From Secundilactobacillus yichangensis (GTDB taxonomy: Bacteria; Bacillota; Bacilli; Lactobacillales; Lactobacillaceae), in assembly GCF_016861565.1 (NCBI RefSeq), contig NZ_BOLK01000004.1:124001-188000 (forward strand): DNA of 64,000 nucleotides, read 5' to 3'. The translations under genes and the position numbers were made by a program. Positions 1 through 7,980 of this stretch are shown one piece after another (position 1 is the stretch's first letter; each line of letters starts with the position of its first letter). A model generated the notes under the pieces. It worked only from the letters and a program-made list of their open reading frames with translations, searched no databases and was not told the DNA's origin.

Positions 1-282
1 GTGTTGCATATAGTCTTTGACTGATTTCCGTAAGACGATATAGCGGTCGTGATTCGTCAGCCAACTTAATGCTTGAGTTAACGGAATCCCTTTGCTTTCC
101 ATGGTAATCAGATAGTCAAATGGCACATCCGCTATCAATTTCGACAGTTTTTTAGCTGCATAGTGGGTCATTTCAGCGTCCCCTAATAGCACAAATGAGG
201 CAATAGTGACGTCTGGGCTGATTTTGATTAATGGCAGATTTCGAGTCAATGGTCCTAGTTTTAACTGATAGGTTTTAGTCAT
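1..282 (-). CDS. Purine phosphoribosyltransferase-like protein, partial
   Basis: Only the first 94 residues are visible; the gene runs off the left edge. The protein begins MTKTYQLKLGPL and ends in the window with the run VLRKSVKDYM, typical of adenine/xanthine-type phosphoribosyltransferases just before the PRPP-binding loop, which lies outside. It would convert a purine base and PRPP to the nucleotide in the cytoplasm. It starts 3 nt after the stop of the NCS2 permease, and its ribosome binding site (AGGAGTG) is inside the 3' end of that gene, so the two are co-transcribed and probably form a base uptake-plus-salvage pair. Exact base specificity cannot be told. Confidence 0.72.
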   Translation of the reverse strand, partial: MTKTYQLKLGPLTRNLPLIKISPDVTIASFVLLGDAEMTHYAAKKLSKLIADVPFDYLITMESKGIPLTQALSWLTNHDRYIVLRKSVKDYMQH

Positions 283-285
283 TTT

Positions 286-1362
286 TTACACTCCTAAGCC
301 AATCAATGGCAAAACAAATTTCAACACACCGCCAGTCAATAATCCAGCAAACGGATCAAAGACGGCTGTGACAACAAGTGTGACCGCTGGAATCAAGTTA
401 TTGGTGCCACTCAGGGCAGATGTAGCATTCTCTGGGAACGTGATAACTGCACCTAAAATGAATAGAAAACCGGCAATCGAAGCACTTGGCACATATTTTC
501 CAATTTTAGGCAACCAGCCCGCAAAGAGAATCACGGCCATGATCAGCATCATCAAGACACCCGCAATGACAGGTTCCGGGGCACTAGCCGTTGCGGAAAT
601 AATCGTTTCAACGGGCGCACCACCGAGTAGACTAGTGCCCATGTCAGCTAAGGCTTGCGTACTAGTTAGCAAATTCAAGTTAACCGGATTGGGCTTTAAG
701 CCCGTCATTTGTCCCGTAATCAGGCCATAAGAGATATTGGCCCCAATGTTCAGGCAGGCTAGGCTAAGTGCGCCACGGAGAACCCGCCAGCTAAAGGTGG
801 GTTTTAAAAAGTGAAATTTACGGGCGGTGACGTAGTCCGGTAATGCTGCACGATAGTGTTCAACTAAGGTGGCGTAACAACTTGATAAAATAACTGACAA
901 TACGATCGTCCATACCAGATCTTTGGTAATCAAATAAATGAGCGTTGCAACTGCAATGGATATCCAGCCGGTCCGCTTTTCGGTTTTAGTCATTTGGATG
1001 GCAATTTTTGCCAGCATAATACCGACGCCAGCCATCATCGCGGCCATGATGTGATTACCCAAGAAAGACACGATGCGCGTCAGAGATCCGGTCACCCCGA
1101 TGACAATCATAATCAGTGAGCCACCAAAAATAATTGAAGTCCGTTCCCGAATATTTTTACCTAAATTTCCCGTTAGTGCGAGGGATTCAGCCTGAAATGA
1201 AATCGGGGCTACGGAGCCAAACAGTCCGTTAACGCCAGATGCAAAAACAAATGAAAACGTGGTCGGAAAAACGGCAAATCCCAGTGACATTGCCATGATA
1301 CCTTGCGGAATTCCGTTTAATACCACACCTATTGCTGCCAATAAATCTGCGAGCCAGTGCAT
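286..1362 (-). CDS. NCS2-family nucleobase permease
   Basis: A 358-residue polytopic membrane protein with about ten to twelve hydrophobic segments and the pattern of NCS2 (xanthine/uracil/AzgA-like) transporters, including a Gly/Ala-rich segment near residues 240-260 (GTSLLGGAPVETIISATA). It should import a purine base by proton symport. The start at 1362 is chosen because GGGGAGG lies 6 nt upstream; an in-frame start at 1416 has no ribosome binding site. It is somewhat shorter than the usual 430 residues. The tightly linked phosphoribosyltransferase suggests a purine substrate. No purine riboswitch could be recognised in the leader. Confidence 0.82.
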   Translation of the reverse strand: MHWLADLLAAIGVVLNGIPQGIMAMSLGFAVFPTTFSFVFASGVNGLFGSVAPISFQAESLALTGNLGKNIRERTSIIFGGSLIMIVIGVTGSLTRIVSFLGNHIMAAMMAGVGIMLAKIAIQMTKTEKRTGWISIAVATLIYLITKDLVWTIVLSVILSSCYATLVEHYRAALPDYVTARKFHFLKPTFSWRVLRGALSLACLNIGANISYGLITGQMTGLKPNPVNLNLLTSTQALADMGTSLLGGAPVETIISATASAPEPVIAGVLMMLIMAVILFAGWLPKIGKYVPSASIAGFLFILGAVITFPENATSALSGTNNLIPAVTLVVTAVFDPFAGLLTGGVLKFVLPLIGLGV

Positions 1363-1518
1363 AATGAGCCTCCCCAATAGTCGTATTGTTCTCTTATCAG
1401 CAATAGTGTAACGCAATTTAACGTGAAATTTAAGAGAAAAACAAGATTTTTATTAACTATTATGCTGATTACTAATGATATAGTTCGTTTTTTGACTTAC
1501 TCCCCGTTTTCAGACCTT

Positions 1519-1567
1519 AAAAAAGATCTACGGTTAACTCTGAAATGAAGGTTAGCCATAGATCTTT
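1519..1567 (-). terminator. Rho-independent terminator after the LURP-one-like gene
   Basis: Read on the minus strand, arms AAAGATCTA / TAGATCTTT extend through GGCTAAC / GTTAACC, and a run of six T follows. It lies between the structured element and the permease leader and would end transcription arriving from the right. Confidence 0.7.
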
Positions 1568-1627
1568 AGTGTGATTAACTGAAGGTTAAAAGTTGCAGAT
1601 TATTGATAAAGTTTTGATATAGCTGTA

Positions 1628-1756
1628 GGCTGTTCGTGATGAACCTGCTGTGGAAGTGGTGTTAACTGGTGCCTTTCCGTTTTACACCACCGACGTTTTG
1701 AGAGACGCGATTTTCGGCTTGGATCGGTCGCCATAGCAGGTTCATCCCGGACGGCT
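1628..1756. other. Long structured intergenic element, unidentified
   Basis: GATGAACCTGCTGTGG (1638-1653) pairs over all 16 positions (one G-U) with CCATAGCAGGTTCATC (1731-1746). Outside, after a single mismatch, GCTGTTCG (1629-1636) pairs with CGGACGGC (1748-1755). Inside are a hairpin with arms GTGGTGT (1656-1662) and ACACCAC (1684-1690) and a second weaker GCGAT/ATCG hairpin around 1707-1730, so the fold is a three-way junction. The 7-mer GTTGCAG recurs at 1592-1598 and 1793-1799. There is no open reading frame in 1417-1855 and no known riboswitch consensus was recognised. It may be a mobile miniature repeat or a non-coding RNA; strand is unknown. Confidence 0.5.
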
Positions 1757-1855
1757 GGAAATGAAAAGTGTAGTCATTTTATTGATATCAACGTTGCAGT
1801 ACCAGAGACTATCCATCATTCTTAACTTTCTTTAGGTGATTAATATTAGTCGTCA

Positions 1856-2431
1856 TCAGTGCATCATTCGGTGCCAAACCTGTTGATTGGCGTAGTGCCA
1901 AGCACGACTGCCACGTAAACCAAGTTGCCGTTTTAGTGATGCGTGCCAGGCCTGTGCAGGGTTCTTCAATTGACTATGGCCGCTAGCCCAATGGTCTAAC
2001 GTTGCCGCAATACAGATACAGATGGGTTCCAAGTTCTGAGAAATGATCTGCATTTCCCGGAGATCGCCATCGCTACGAGAGTTCATAATGGTTGTTGTCC
2101 CATGGTAAATTTTATAGTTGCCAGTGACAAAGTTGCCGACGATGATCCAATGTAAGTTGCTAATATAGATCATTTCGTTGAAGAAGCCCAGTCGCTTAGA
2201 GATGGCACCCACCTTTTCACCCTGATAATAAATATCAAAGCGGGGAAGCAAGCCTAATGAAGTTTGGCGAAGCTCAGCCAGTAGGTCACCGCTTATTTGG
2301 TAAAGCGAAAGTGCGTCTTGATGACGGCCCCATTTACCGACTAGGAGGTAAATGGAACGTCGATCGGCGTCACGGACAACACTGGCCCCCTTAGCAGCCA
2401 AACTGTCCTGTCGAATATACAGTGCGCGCAT
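1856..2431 (-). CDS. LURP-one-related (YxjI/tubby-like) protein
   Basis: A soluble protein of 191 residues. It begins MRALYIRQDSLAAKGASVV and carries the strand-rich pattern of the LURP-one/YxjI family (YYQGEKVGAISKR near residues 68-80, then repeated hydrophobic strands such as YISNLHWIIVGNF). The family adopts a tubby-like beta-barrel; its biochemical role in bacteria is not settled. GGAGGG sits 6 nt before the ATG. It is a single-gene unit followed by a terminator. No signal peptide is seen. Confidence 0.7.
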   Translation of the reverse strand: MRALYIRQDSLAAKGASVVRDADRRSIYLLVGKWGRHQDALSLYQISGDLLAELRQTSLGLLPRFDIYYQGEKVGAISKRLGFFNEMIYISNLHWIIVGNFVTGNYKIYHGTTTIMNSRSDGDLREMQIISQNLEPICICIAATLDHWASGHSQLKNPAQAWHASLKRQLGLRGSRAWHYANQQVWHRMMH

Positions 2432-2595
2432 GGAAGCCCTCCATTCATTTTTGACGAAAATTTTAATTGATTGCTGCGTTATTTAATACTCATTTTAACA
2501 TGGATAACGGTTAAATAGCGCTTAATCAGCCGTCATTTTGAAACCTTTTACAGCTCGTGAACTGACCCGCTTCAATTCCTACCATCATAACTGCA

Positions 2596-2630
2596 GGTCA
2601 CGGGGCCCGTTCCAGTGACTTTTCGTTGTT
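2596..2630 (+). other. GC-rich hairpin in the leader region of ung
   Basis: The arms GTCAC / GTGAC enclose an inner GGGGCCC palindrome and are followed by TTTTCGTT. It could be a weak terminator ending upstream transcription before the ung operon promoter, or part of a leader. Weak evidence. Confidence 0.3.
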
Positions 2631-2683
2631 ATTACTAATAATTCGTGAAAATCTATGATAGAATGAACCTTGAGGTGTTGGGA

Positions 2684-3409
2684 ATGAAACCGTTTATTCA
2701 TAATGATTGGTGGCCGGTTTTGGAGCCGGAGTTTAAGAAAGCATACTACCAAAACTTACGCGCTTTTCTTGTTCATGAGTATCAGACACAAAATATCCAT
2801 CCTGATATGTTCCATATCTTTGAAGCGTTTCAGTGGACGCCATTTTCAAAGGTTAAGGTCGTTATTTTAGGGCAGGATCCTTATCATGAGCCGCATCAAG
2901 CTCATGGCTTAAGCTTTTCGGTCTTGCCAGGAGTTCAAATTCCGCCAAGCCTAAGAAATATTTATAAGGAGCTGGAGTCTGATTTAGGTGTTAAGCCGGT
3001 TAATCATGGTTACCTTGAAAAGTGGGCAAAGCAGGGTGTGCTGTTGCTGAACTCAGTTCTGACTGTCCGTAACGGTCAAGCTTTTTCTCACAAGGGAAAG
3101 GGCTGGGAACAGTTAACGGATGCTGCTATTCATAAGTTATCAGAGAGACCTACCCCCGTAGTTTTCATCTTATGGGGCAGGGCGGCTCAAAGTAAGATCA
3201 GTCTGATTGATACGAAGTCTAACATTGTGATTCAGTCAGCTCACCCGAGCCCGTTGTCTGCTAACCGGGGTTTCTTTGGTTCTAAACCGTTTTCCAAAAC
3301 CAACATCGCACTGGAGTCACTTGGAGAAACACCCATTGACTGGCAGTTGCCTGAGCACGTTACTGCTGAGGAACCAACACCACAGCATGAGGCGTCAAAG
3401 GAGAATTGA
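2684..3409 (+). CDS. ung: Uracil-DNA glycosylase, family 1
   Basis: This enzyme removes uracil from DNA, starting base excision repair. The water-activating motif GQDPYH and the downstream HGLSFSV lie near residues 62-80. The second signature [18 protein letters not shown], carrying the catalytic His and the DNA-intercalation loop, lies near 188-205. The start at ATG 2684 ([10 protein letters not shown]) has GAGGTG 6 nt upstream; a GTG start at 2645 would add a poor 13-residue extension. The protein is 241 residues, with a charged tail beyond the usual 225-230. It heads the ung-pta-tsaE-GNAT gene set, an arrangement common in lactic acid bacteria. Confidence 0.96.
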   Translation: MKPFIHNDWWPVLEPEFKKAYYQNLRAFLVHEYQTQNIHPDMFHIFEAFQWTPFSKVKVVILGQDPYHEPHQAHGLSFSVLPGVQIPPSLRNIYKELESDLGVKPVNHGYLEKWAKQGVLLLNSVLTVRNGQAFSHKGKGWEQLTDAAIHKLSERPTPVVFILWGRAAQSKISLIDTKSNIVIQSAHPSPLSANRGFFGSKPFSKTNIALESLGETPIDWQLPEHVTAEEPTPQHEASKEN

Positions 3410-3443
3410 CTGGTCGGAATTTCAAAATCTGGAGGTCTGTATT

Positions 3444-4418
3444 GTGGAACTTTTCGAGAGTTTAAAACAAAAAATTAGTGGCTTAAATAAGACGATTGTC
3501 CTACCTGAAGGTGAAGACACTCGTATTATTGGCGCAGCCAGCCGATTGGCTTCGGAGAAATTGCTGCAGCCAGTTCTGCTGGGCGACATCGATAAGATCA
3601 AAGCAATTGCCAATGAAAAGGGAGTTGATTTGACCGGCGTTAAGCTGGCAGATCCTGCCAAAGCACCCGCTGATGAAAAAAAGAAGATGCTGGATGCTTT
3701 GGTCGAACGCCGTAAGGGCAAGAACACTCCAGAACAAGCCGCAAAGATGCTTGAAGATCCGAACTACTGGGGTACGATGATGGTTTACCTGGGCGAAGCT
3801 GATGGCATGGTTTCCGGTGCTATTCACCCAACTGGTGATACTATTCGTCCGGCATTGCAGATTATCAAGACTAAGCCAGGTGTTAAGCGAATTAGTGGTT
3901 ACTTTGTCCTGCTGAAGGGTGAAGAACGCTTATTATTCGCTGACTGTGCTATCAATATTGATTTGGATGCTGCCGGAATGGCCGAGGTGGCTGTTGAAAG
4001 TGCCGAATCAGCTAAAAAGTTCGACATTGATCCAAAGGTTGCCATGCTCAGCTTCTCAACGAAGGGCTCAGCAAAGGGCGATCAAGTTACTAAGGTTCAA
4101 GAAGCAACTAAGCTAGCTCAAGAACAGGCACCAGATGTTCCAATTGATGGTGAACTCCAATTTGACGCAGCGGTTGTCCCAGAAGTTGCTGCCAGCAAAG
4201 CACCAGGCTCAAAAGTGGCGGGTCACGCCAACGTTTTCGTCTTCCCAGAACTTGAAGCCGGCAATATCAGTTACAAGATTGCCCAGCGGTTAGGCGGCTA
4301 TGAAGCTATTGGTCCGCTGGTACAAGGCATGAACGCACCAGTATCTGACTTATCACGTGGTTGCAATGAAGAAGACGTTTATAAGGTTTCAATCGTCACA
4401 GCAGCTCAATCGATTTAA
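3444..4418 (+). CDS. pta: Phosphate acetyltransferase
   Basis: It interconverts acetyl-CoA and acetyl phosphate, the step before acetate kinase in the acetate branch. The 324-residue protein has the single-domain Pta form. KTIVLPEGEDTRIIGAA lies near residues 14-30, and the substrate-binding segments SFSTKGSAKGDQ and GELQFDAAVVPEVA lie in the C-terminal half. The GTG at 3444 follows GGAGG by 8 nt; the longer in-frame upstream stretch overlaps ung and is not conserved-looking. It lies 34 nt after ung and is probably co-transcribed. Confidence 0.96.
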   Translation: MELFESLKQKISGLNKTIVLPEGEDTRIIGAASRLASEKLLQPVLLGDIDKIKAIANEKGVDLTGVKLADPAKAPADEKKKMLDALVERRKGKNTPEQAAKMLEDPNYWGTMMVYLGEADGMVSGAIHPTGDTIRPALQIIKTKPGVKRISGYFVLLKGEERLLFADCAINIDLDAAGMAEVAVESAESAKKFDIDPKVAMLSFSTKGSAKGDQVTKVQEATKLAQEQAPDVPIDGELQFDAAVVPEVAASKAPGSKVAGHANVFVFPELEAGNISYKIAQRLGGYEAIGPLVQGMNAPVSDLSRGCNEEDVYKVSIVTAAQSI

Positions 4419-4445
4419 AATGAATTTGAGTGTTAACAAAATTTT

Positions 4446-4481
4446 GGAGCTGTTGGCAGCATCGTTGCCCCAGCTCCTTTT
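4446..4481 (+). terminator. Terminator/attenuator between pta and tsaE
   Basis: Arms GGAGCTG (4446-4452) and CAGCTCC (4471-4477), with an inner GGCA/TGCC, are followed by TTTTGATTT. The short T-run suggests partial termination, lowering tsaE expression relative to pta. Confidence 0.6.
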
Positions 4482-4497
4482 GATTTAAGGGGTTATT

Positions 4498-4968
4498 ATG
4501 ACAGTTAAAGTTAAAGTTTCGACACCAGAGGAAACGATGGCAATCGGCCAAAAGATTGCCCCGTTGCTGGCACCAAAGGATATTATTCTATTGGATGGTG
4601 ACTTAGGTGCTGGTAAAACCACCTTTACGAAGGGGTTAGCAGCAGGATTAGGCATTCAACGTAACGTAAAGAGTCCCACCTTTACTATTATTCGGGAGTA
4701 TCAGGACGGCCGCATTCCGCTGTATCACATGGATGTTTACCGTTTGGAAGATGGCAGCGGTGATGAATTAGGGCTAGATGAATATTTCAATGGCGACGGT
4801 GTCAGCGTTGTGGAATGGTCAAAGTTTGTTGCTGATGAACTCCCCAGTCATTATCTAAGAATTGCTTTTAAACGATTAGATGATGAGGGTGAAAATCAGC
4901 GTGAGTTGATTTTCGAATCCCACGGTCAGCGCTTTGAAGAGATGGTCAATCAAATACGGGTGCAGTGA
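4498..4968 (+). CDS. tsaE: tRNA threonylcarbamoyladenosine biosynthesis ATPase TsaE
   Basis: The 156-residue P-loop protein acts with TsaB, TsaC/Sua5 and TsaD to make the t6A base at tRNA position 37. The Walker A loop GDLGAGKTTFTKGLA lies near residues 34-48, followed by KSPTFTIIREY and the HMDVYRLED segment typical of the family. The Sua5 partner is in this window at 48121. The next gene begins 1 nt after its stop, so translation of the two is coupled. Confidence 0.94.
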   Translation: MTVKVKVSTPEETMAIGQKIAPLLAPKDIILLDGDLGAGKTTFTKGLAAGLGIQRNVKSPTFTIIREYQDGRIPLYHMDVYRLEDGSGDELGLDEYFNGDGVSVVEWSKFVADELPSHYLRIAFKRLDDEGENQRELIFESHGQRFEEMVNQIRVQ

Positions 4969-4969
4969 G

Positions 4970-5473
4970 ATGGCAAATGAGCCGGAATTAGTGATTCGTA
5001 AAGCGGTTGCGACAGATGCACCAGCCGTTTTAAACCTATTGAAGCGTCTGAAAACAGAATCAACGACTTTTGAAGATACCAGCGATGAAGTTGATCCTGC
5101 TGCTGAAGGCAAACAAATTCAATTGATCAGCAAGTCGAATCAGCAATTGCTGTTATTGGCAATTTTGGATGGCGAAGTGGTTGGCTTAGTTACGGCACTG
5201 CCAACGTCTGATGAGCAGGTTGGTGAAATTGGGGTTGCAGTACGTAAAGCATACTGGCGTGAAGGGATAGGCCGTGAACTGATGTTAAGCGGGCTTGATT
5301 GGGCTGCTTTAAGCAGTCGCTATGACGTCATTATGCTGACCGTTCAAAAACGGAATCAACGCGCAATAAAGCTCTATCAAGATATTGGCTTTCAAACGAC
5401 ACGTACCTTCCAAGTGATAACATCGGTAGGGGAAGTCGTTGAGGCTTACGAAATGCAGCTAGCGGTAAAATAA
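4970..5473 (+). CDS. GNAT-family N-acetyltransferase
   Basis: 167 residues with the acetyl-CoA binding pattern: a hydrophobic strand with EIGVAVRKAYWREGIGRELM (the R-x-x-G-x-G/A loop) near residues 87-106, then VQKRNQRAIKLYQDIGF near the end. It probably acetylates an amine on a protein or small molecule; the substrate is unknown. The ATG at 4970 begins 1 nt after the tsaE stop; an earlier in-frame start would lie inside tsaE. RimI often neighbours t6A genes, but the sequence is not close enough to RimI to name it so. Confidence 0.85.
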   Translation: MANEPELVIRKAVATDAPAVLNLLKRLKTESTTFEDTSDEVDPAAEGKQIQLISKSNQQLLLLAILDGEVVGLVTALPTSDEQVGEIGVAVRKAYWREGIGRELMLSGLDWAALSSRYDVIMLTVQKRNQRAIKLYQDIGFQTTRTFQVITSVGEVVEAYEMQLAVK

Positions 5474-5476
5474 CTA

Positions 5477-5529
5477 AATATAAATAAGCCTAATTTACCA
5501 GTCTTCGGTAAATTAGGCTTATTTATATT
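5477..5529. terminator. Bidirectional terminator between the GNAT gene and the exonuclease gene
   Basis: A near-perfect palindrome of about 23 bp per arm (AATATAAATAAGCCTAATTT and its complement) around an AGTCTTC loop. The A-rich 5' side and T-rich 3' side serve both converging genes. Confidence 0.9.
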
Positions 5530-5537
5530 GTTGGGTA

Positions 5538-6071
5538 TTAGGCCATTTTTATAAATGGTTTGATGGCTTCTTGACCAAAAGTTTTTGTTTCAGTAAGTAA
5601 AATATTGGCACAGGCTAAGCTGTCGTCCAAGGCGTTGTGATGGTGCTCCAGAGAGATTCCCAGCGCGTCTGCAACGGTATTAAGTTTATGATTTTCCAGC
5701 ATTGGCAGAAACTGCCGGCTCGTCTTCACTGTATCCAGCGTTAAGTAGGCTGGCGATGTCATTCCGTAATGATTAAGGGTTTGCCGCAGTACACCATTAT
5801 CAAATTGAGCGTTGTGAGCAATCACCAGCTGCTCTGGAGTAAATAAGGACTGAATATGCGGCCAAACGGTTGGGAAATCAGGTGCGTCGGCAACATCTGA
5901 TTCATGAATACCATGAATCTGGACGTTACGCCAAAAAAAATCGGTGTCAGGTTTGATCAGTGTATAGAACTCATCAGCCACCTGATTATTACGAACAATC
6001 GTCAGTGCTAAAGAACAAGCAGAATAGCGTTTACCGTTAGCAGTTTCGAAGTCCATTGCAACAAAGTTCAA
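5538..6071 (-). CDS. DEDDh 3'-5' exonuclease (DnaQ/epsilon-like)
   Basis: The protein belongs to the DnaQ-like exonuclease superfamily. Exo I is VAMDFETANG near the N-terminus, Exo II is AHNAQFDNGVL, and Exo III is EHHHNALDDSLACANIL, with the catalytic H and D. The TTG at 6071 is preferred because AAAGGAGTG precedes it at good spacing; ATG at 6098 would add nine residues and has no ribosome binding site. The length is 177 residues, as in stand-alone exonucleases rather than polymerase subunits. It directly follows exoA on the same strand, a repair-nuclease pair. Confidence 0.87.
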   Translation of the reverse strand: MNFVAMDFETANGKRYSACSLALTIVRNNQVADEFYTLIKPDTDFFWRNVQIHGIHESDVADAPDFPTVWPHIQSLFTPEQLVIAHNAQFDNGVLRQTLNHYGMTSPAYLTLDTVKTSRQFLPMLENHKLNTVADALGISLEHHHNALDDSLACANILLTETKTFGQEAIKPFIKMA

Positions 6072-6099
6072 ATCGGCCACTCCTTTCAAGTCATACAAA

Positions 6100-6864
6100 T
6101 TATACGTGAAGGCCGGTGGTTGTCAAGGAAATTGGACAGTGATCGGAACCAAAGATTTTATCTTTAATATCCGCTGATTCTAGTTTGGGCTGCAGTGCAT
6201 TACTGGTAACGAAGTAGTCGATTCGCCAACCGGCATTCCGGTCACGGGCGCTGAATCGGTAACTCCACCAGGAATAACGTTCCGTGACGTCAGGGTAGAA
6301 ATAACGGAACGTATCGGTGTAGCCACGGGAGAGAAAACGGGTGAATGCTTCCCGTTCCTGATCAGTAAAGCCGGCGTTTTTGTGATTCGTTTTGGGATTC
6401 TTAATATCAATTTCTTCATGGGCAACATTTAGGTCACCACAAAGGATCACTGGTTTCTTGGCGTTTAATTGATCGATGTAATCTTGAAAGGCATCTTCCC
6501 AGCCCATTCGAAAATCGAGGCGTTTTAGGCCGGTTCCCGAATTGGGCGTATAGCAGGTGACTAAGTAAAAGTCGGTGTATTCCAAAGTAATGACCCGGCC
6601 TTCATGATCGAATTCATCGGTTCCAATGTCATAAGTGACATTGATTGGATCATGTTTTGTGAAGACTGCCGTACCTGAATAACCCTTCCGGTCAGCAGAG
6701 TTAAAGTACTGGTGATATCCTGGTAGATCCAAAGTCAGCTGATCCGGTTGCATTTTGGTTTCTTGAACGCAGAAAAAATCGGCATCTAAATCGTTAAAAG
6801 TGGTCATAAAATCATGTTTAACAGCGGCCCTTAGACCGTTGACGTTCCAACTGATAAATTTCAA
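6100..6864 (-). CDS. exoA: Exodeoxyribonuclease III / AP endonuclease
   Basis: A member of the exonuclease-endonuclease-phosphatase fold that incises DNA at abasic sites, the step after uracil removal by Ung. It begins KFISWNVNGLRA. It also has FCVQETKMQ (metal-binding Glu), GDLNVAHEEIDIKNP (the D-x-N pair), and the terminal GSDHCPISL with the catalytic Asp-His. The TTG at 6864 is chosen because family members begin at this Lys-Phe-Ile; the ATG at 6876 abuts the AAGAAGGG ribosome binding site. Confidence 0.95.
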   Translation of the reverse strand: MKFISWNVNGLRAAVKHDFMTTFNDLDADFFCVQETKMQPDQLTLDLPGYHQYFNSADRKGYSGTAVFTKHDPINVTYDIGTDEFDHEGRVITLEYTDFYLVTCYTPNSGTGLKRLDFRMGWEDAFQDYIDQLNAKKPVILCGDLNVAHEEIDIKNPKTNHKNAGFTDQEREAFTRFLSRGYTDTFRYFYPDVTERYSWWSYRFSARDRNAGWRIDYFVTSNALQPKLESADIKDKIFGSDHCPISLTTTGLHV

Positions 6865-6977
6865 GGCAGAAAACATCCCTTCTTGATAAAATAGGTCACT
6901 CCTAGTTTATCATTTTTCAGTGATTCAGGCTGTTAAGGTATTTTAATAATAAATGAAGTACTTGTATGGCTGACCTT

Positions 6978-7005
6978 TTGTTTGCGGGAGTTCGCATGGT
7001 ATGAT
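6978..7005 (+). promoter_or_regulatory. murB promoter
   Basis: TTGTTT (6978-6983), a 16-bp spacer, then TATGAT (7000-7005) preceded by TGG, giving an extended -10. It lies 50 bp before the murB start. Confidence 0.6.
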
Positions 7006-7054
7006 ATTAATATATAATCTTACGAAATATTTGAGCAGTGAAAGGAACTTAATC

Positions 7055-7963
7055 ATGACGGCAGACATCATCGCAGCTTTTCCCAGAGTAAAGCTGATGC
7101 AAAACGAACCACTATCAAACTATACGAATACTAAGACGGGCGGTAAGGCTGATTTTCTAGCTTTCCCAGCAGATTTAACTGAAGTTCAAGAATTGGTGAT
7201 CTATGCTAATCAACAAAACTTACCTATTACTGTCATCGGTAACGCCAGTAATTTAATCGTAAAAGATGGCGGTATTCGTGGCTTGGTTATGATCTTAACG
7301 GGTATGGATCACGTTGAGACCAAAGATAATCAGATTGTGGCCGAAGCCGGTGCGTCGCTGATTGAAGTTACTAAGGTTGCTCAACGTCACAGCCTAACTG
7401 GACTGGAATTTGCGGCTGGAATTCCGGGCAGTGTCGGCGGGGCCATCTTTATGAACGCCGGGGCATACGGCGGCGAGATCAGCATGGTTGCCGATTCGGT
7501 AACTGTATTGACTCCCGATGCCAAGCTGAAGACAATTCAGCGCGATGATCTAGATTTTGGCTATCGTCATAGCCGGGTGCAGGATGAAGGCGACATTGTG
7601 ATCACGGCGACCTTTAAATTACGGCCGGGTGCCCCGACTAAGATCCAGGCTAAAATGGATGATTTAAACGCGCGAAGAGCGTCTAAACAGCCGCTGGAAT
7701 TGCCGTCATGCGGCAGCGTCTTTAAACGTCCCACGGGGTATTTTGCCGGCAAGTTGATTCATGACGCGGGCCTTCAGGGGTATCAGTCTGGCGGTGCACA
7801 AGTTTCCACCAAGCACGCCGGGTTTATTGTTAACGTGGATCACGCCACCGCGTCAGATTATTTGGCAGTGATCAAGCACGTTGAAGACACCGTTCTGACA
7901 AAGGCCGGTGTTCAGCTGGAAACCGAAGTGCGTATCATTGGTGAAGATCCCGCACAGAAGTAA
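7055..7963 (+). CDS. murB: UDP-N-acetylenolpyruvoylglucosamine reductase
   Basis: A FAD/NADPH enzyme that reduces UDP-GlcNAc-enolpyruvate to UDP-MurNAc, the second peptidoglycan step; murA is at 61297. FAD-binding signatures are [17 protein letters not shown] and [25 protein letters not shown] lies in the middle domain, the catalytic Ser is in SCGSVFKRP, and the Glu is in ETEVRIIG near the end. The ATG at 7055 has GAAAGGAA upstream; the 18 preceding in-frame codons lack any signal and contain the -10 region. 302 residues, normal length. Confidence 0.96.
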   Translation: MTADIIAAFPRVKLMQNEPLSNYTNTKTGGKADFLAFPADLTEVQELVIYANQQNLPITVIGNASNLIVKDGGIRGLVMILTGMDHVETKDNQIVAEAGASLIEVTKVAQRHSLTGLEFAAGIPGSVGGAIFMNAGAYGGEISMVADSVTVLTPDAKLKTIQRDDLDFGYRHSRVQDEGDIVITATFKLRPGAPTKIQAKMDDLNARRASKQPLELPSCGSVFKRPTGYFAGKLIHDAGLQGYQSGGAQVSTKHAGFIVNVDHATASDYLAVIKHVEDTVLTKAGVQLETEVRIIGEDPAQK

Positions 7964-7980
7964 GGAGGGGAGTTATCTAG

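Noticed and set aside
1417-1600. Purine riboswitch before the NCS2 permease gene
   Set aside because: No conserved purine-aptamer loops were found on the minus strand; only a terminator-like hairpin is clear.
2645-2683. Extended N-terminus of Ung from the GTG at 2645
   Set aside because: GAGGTG is correctly placed only for the ATG at 2684, and the extra residues are not typical of the family.
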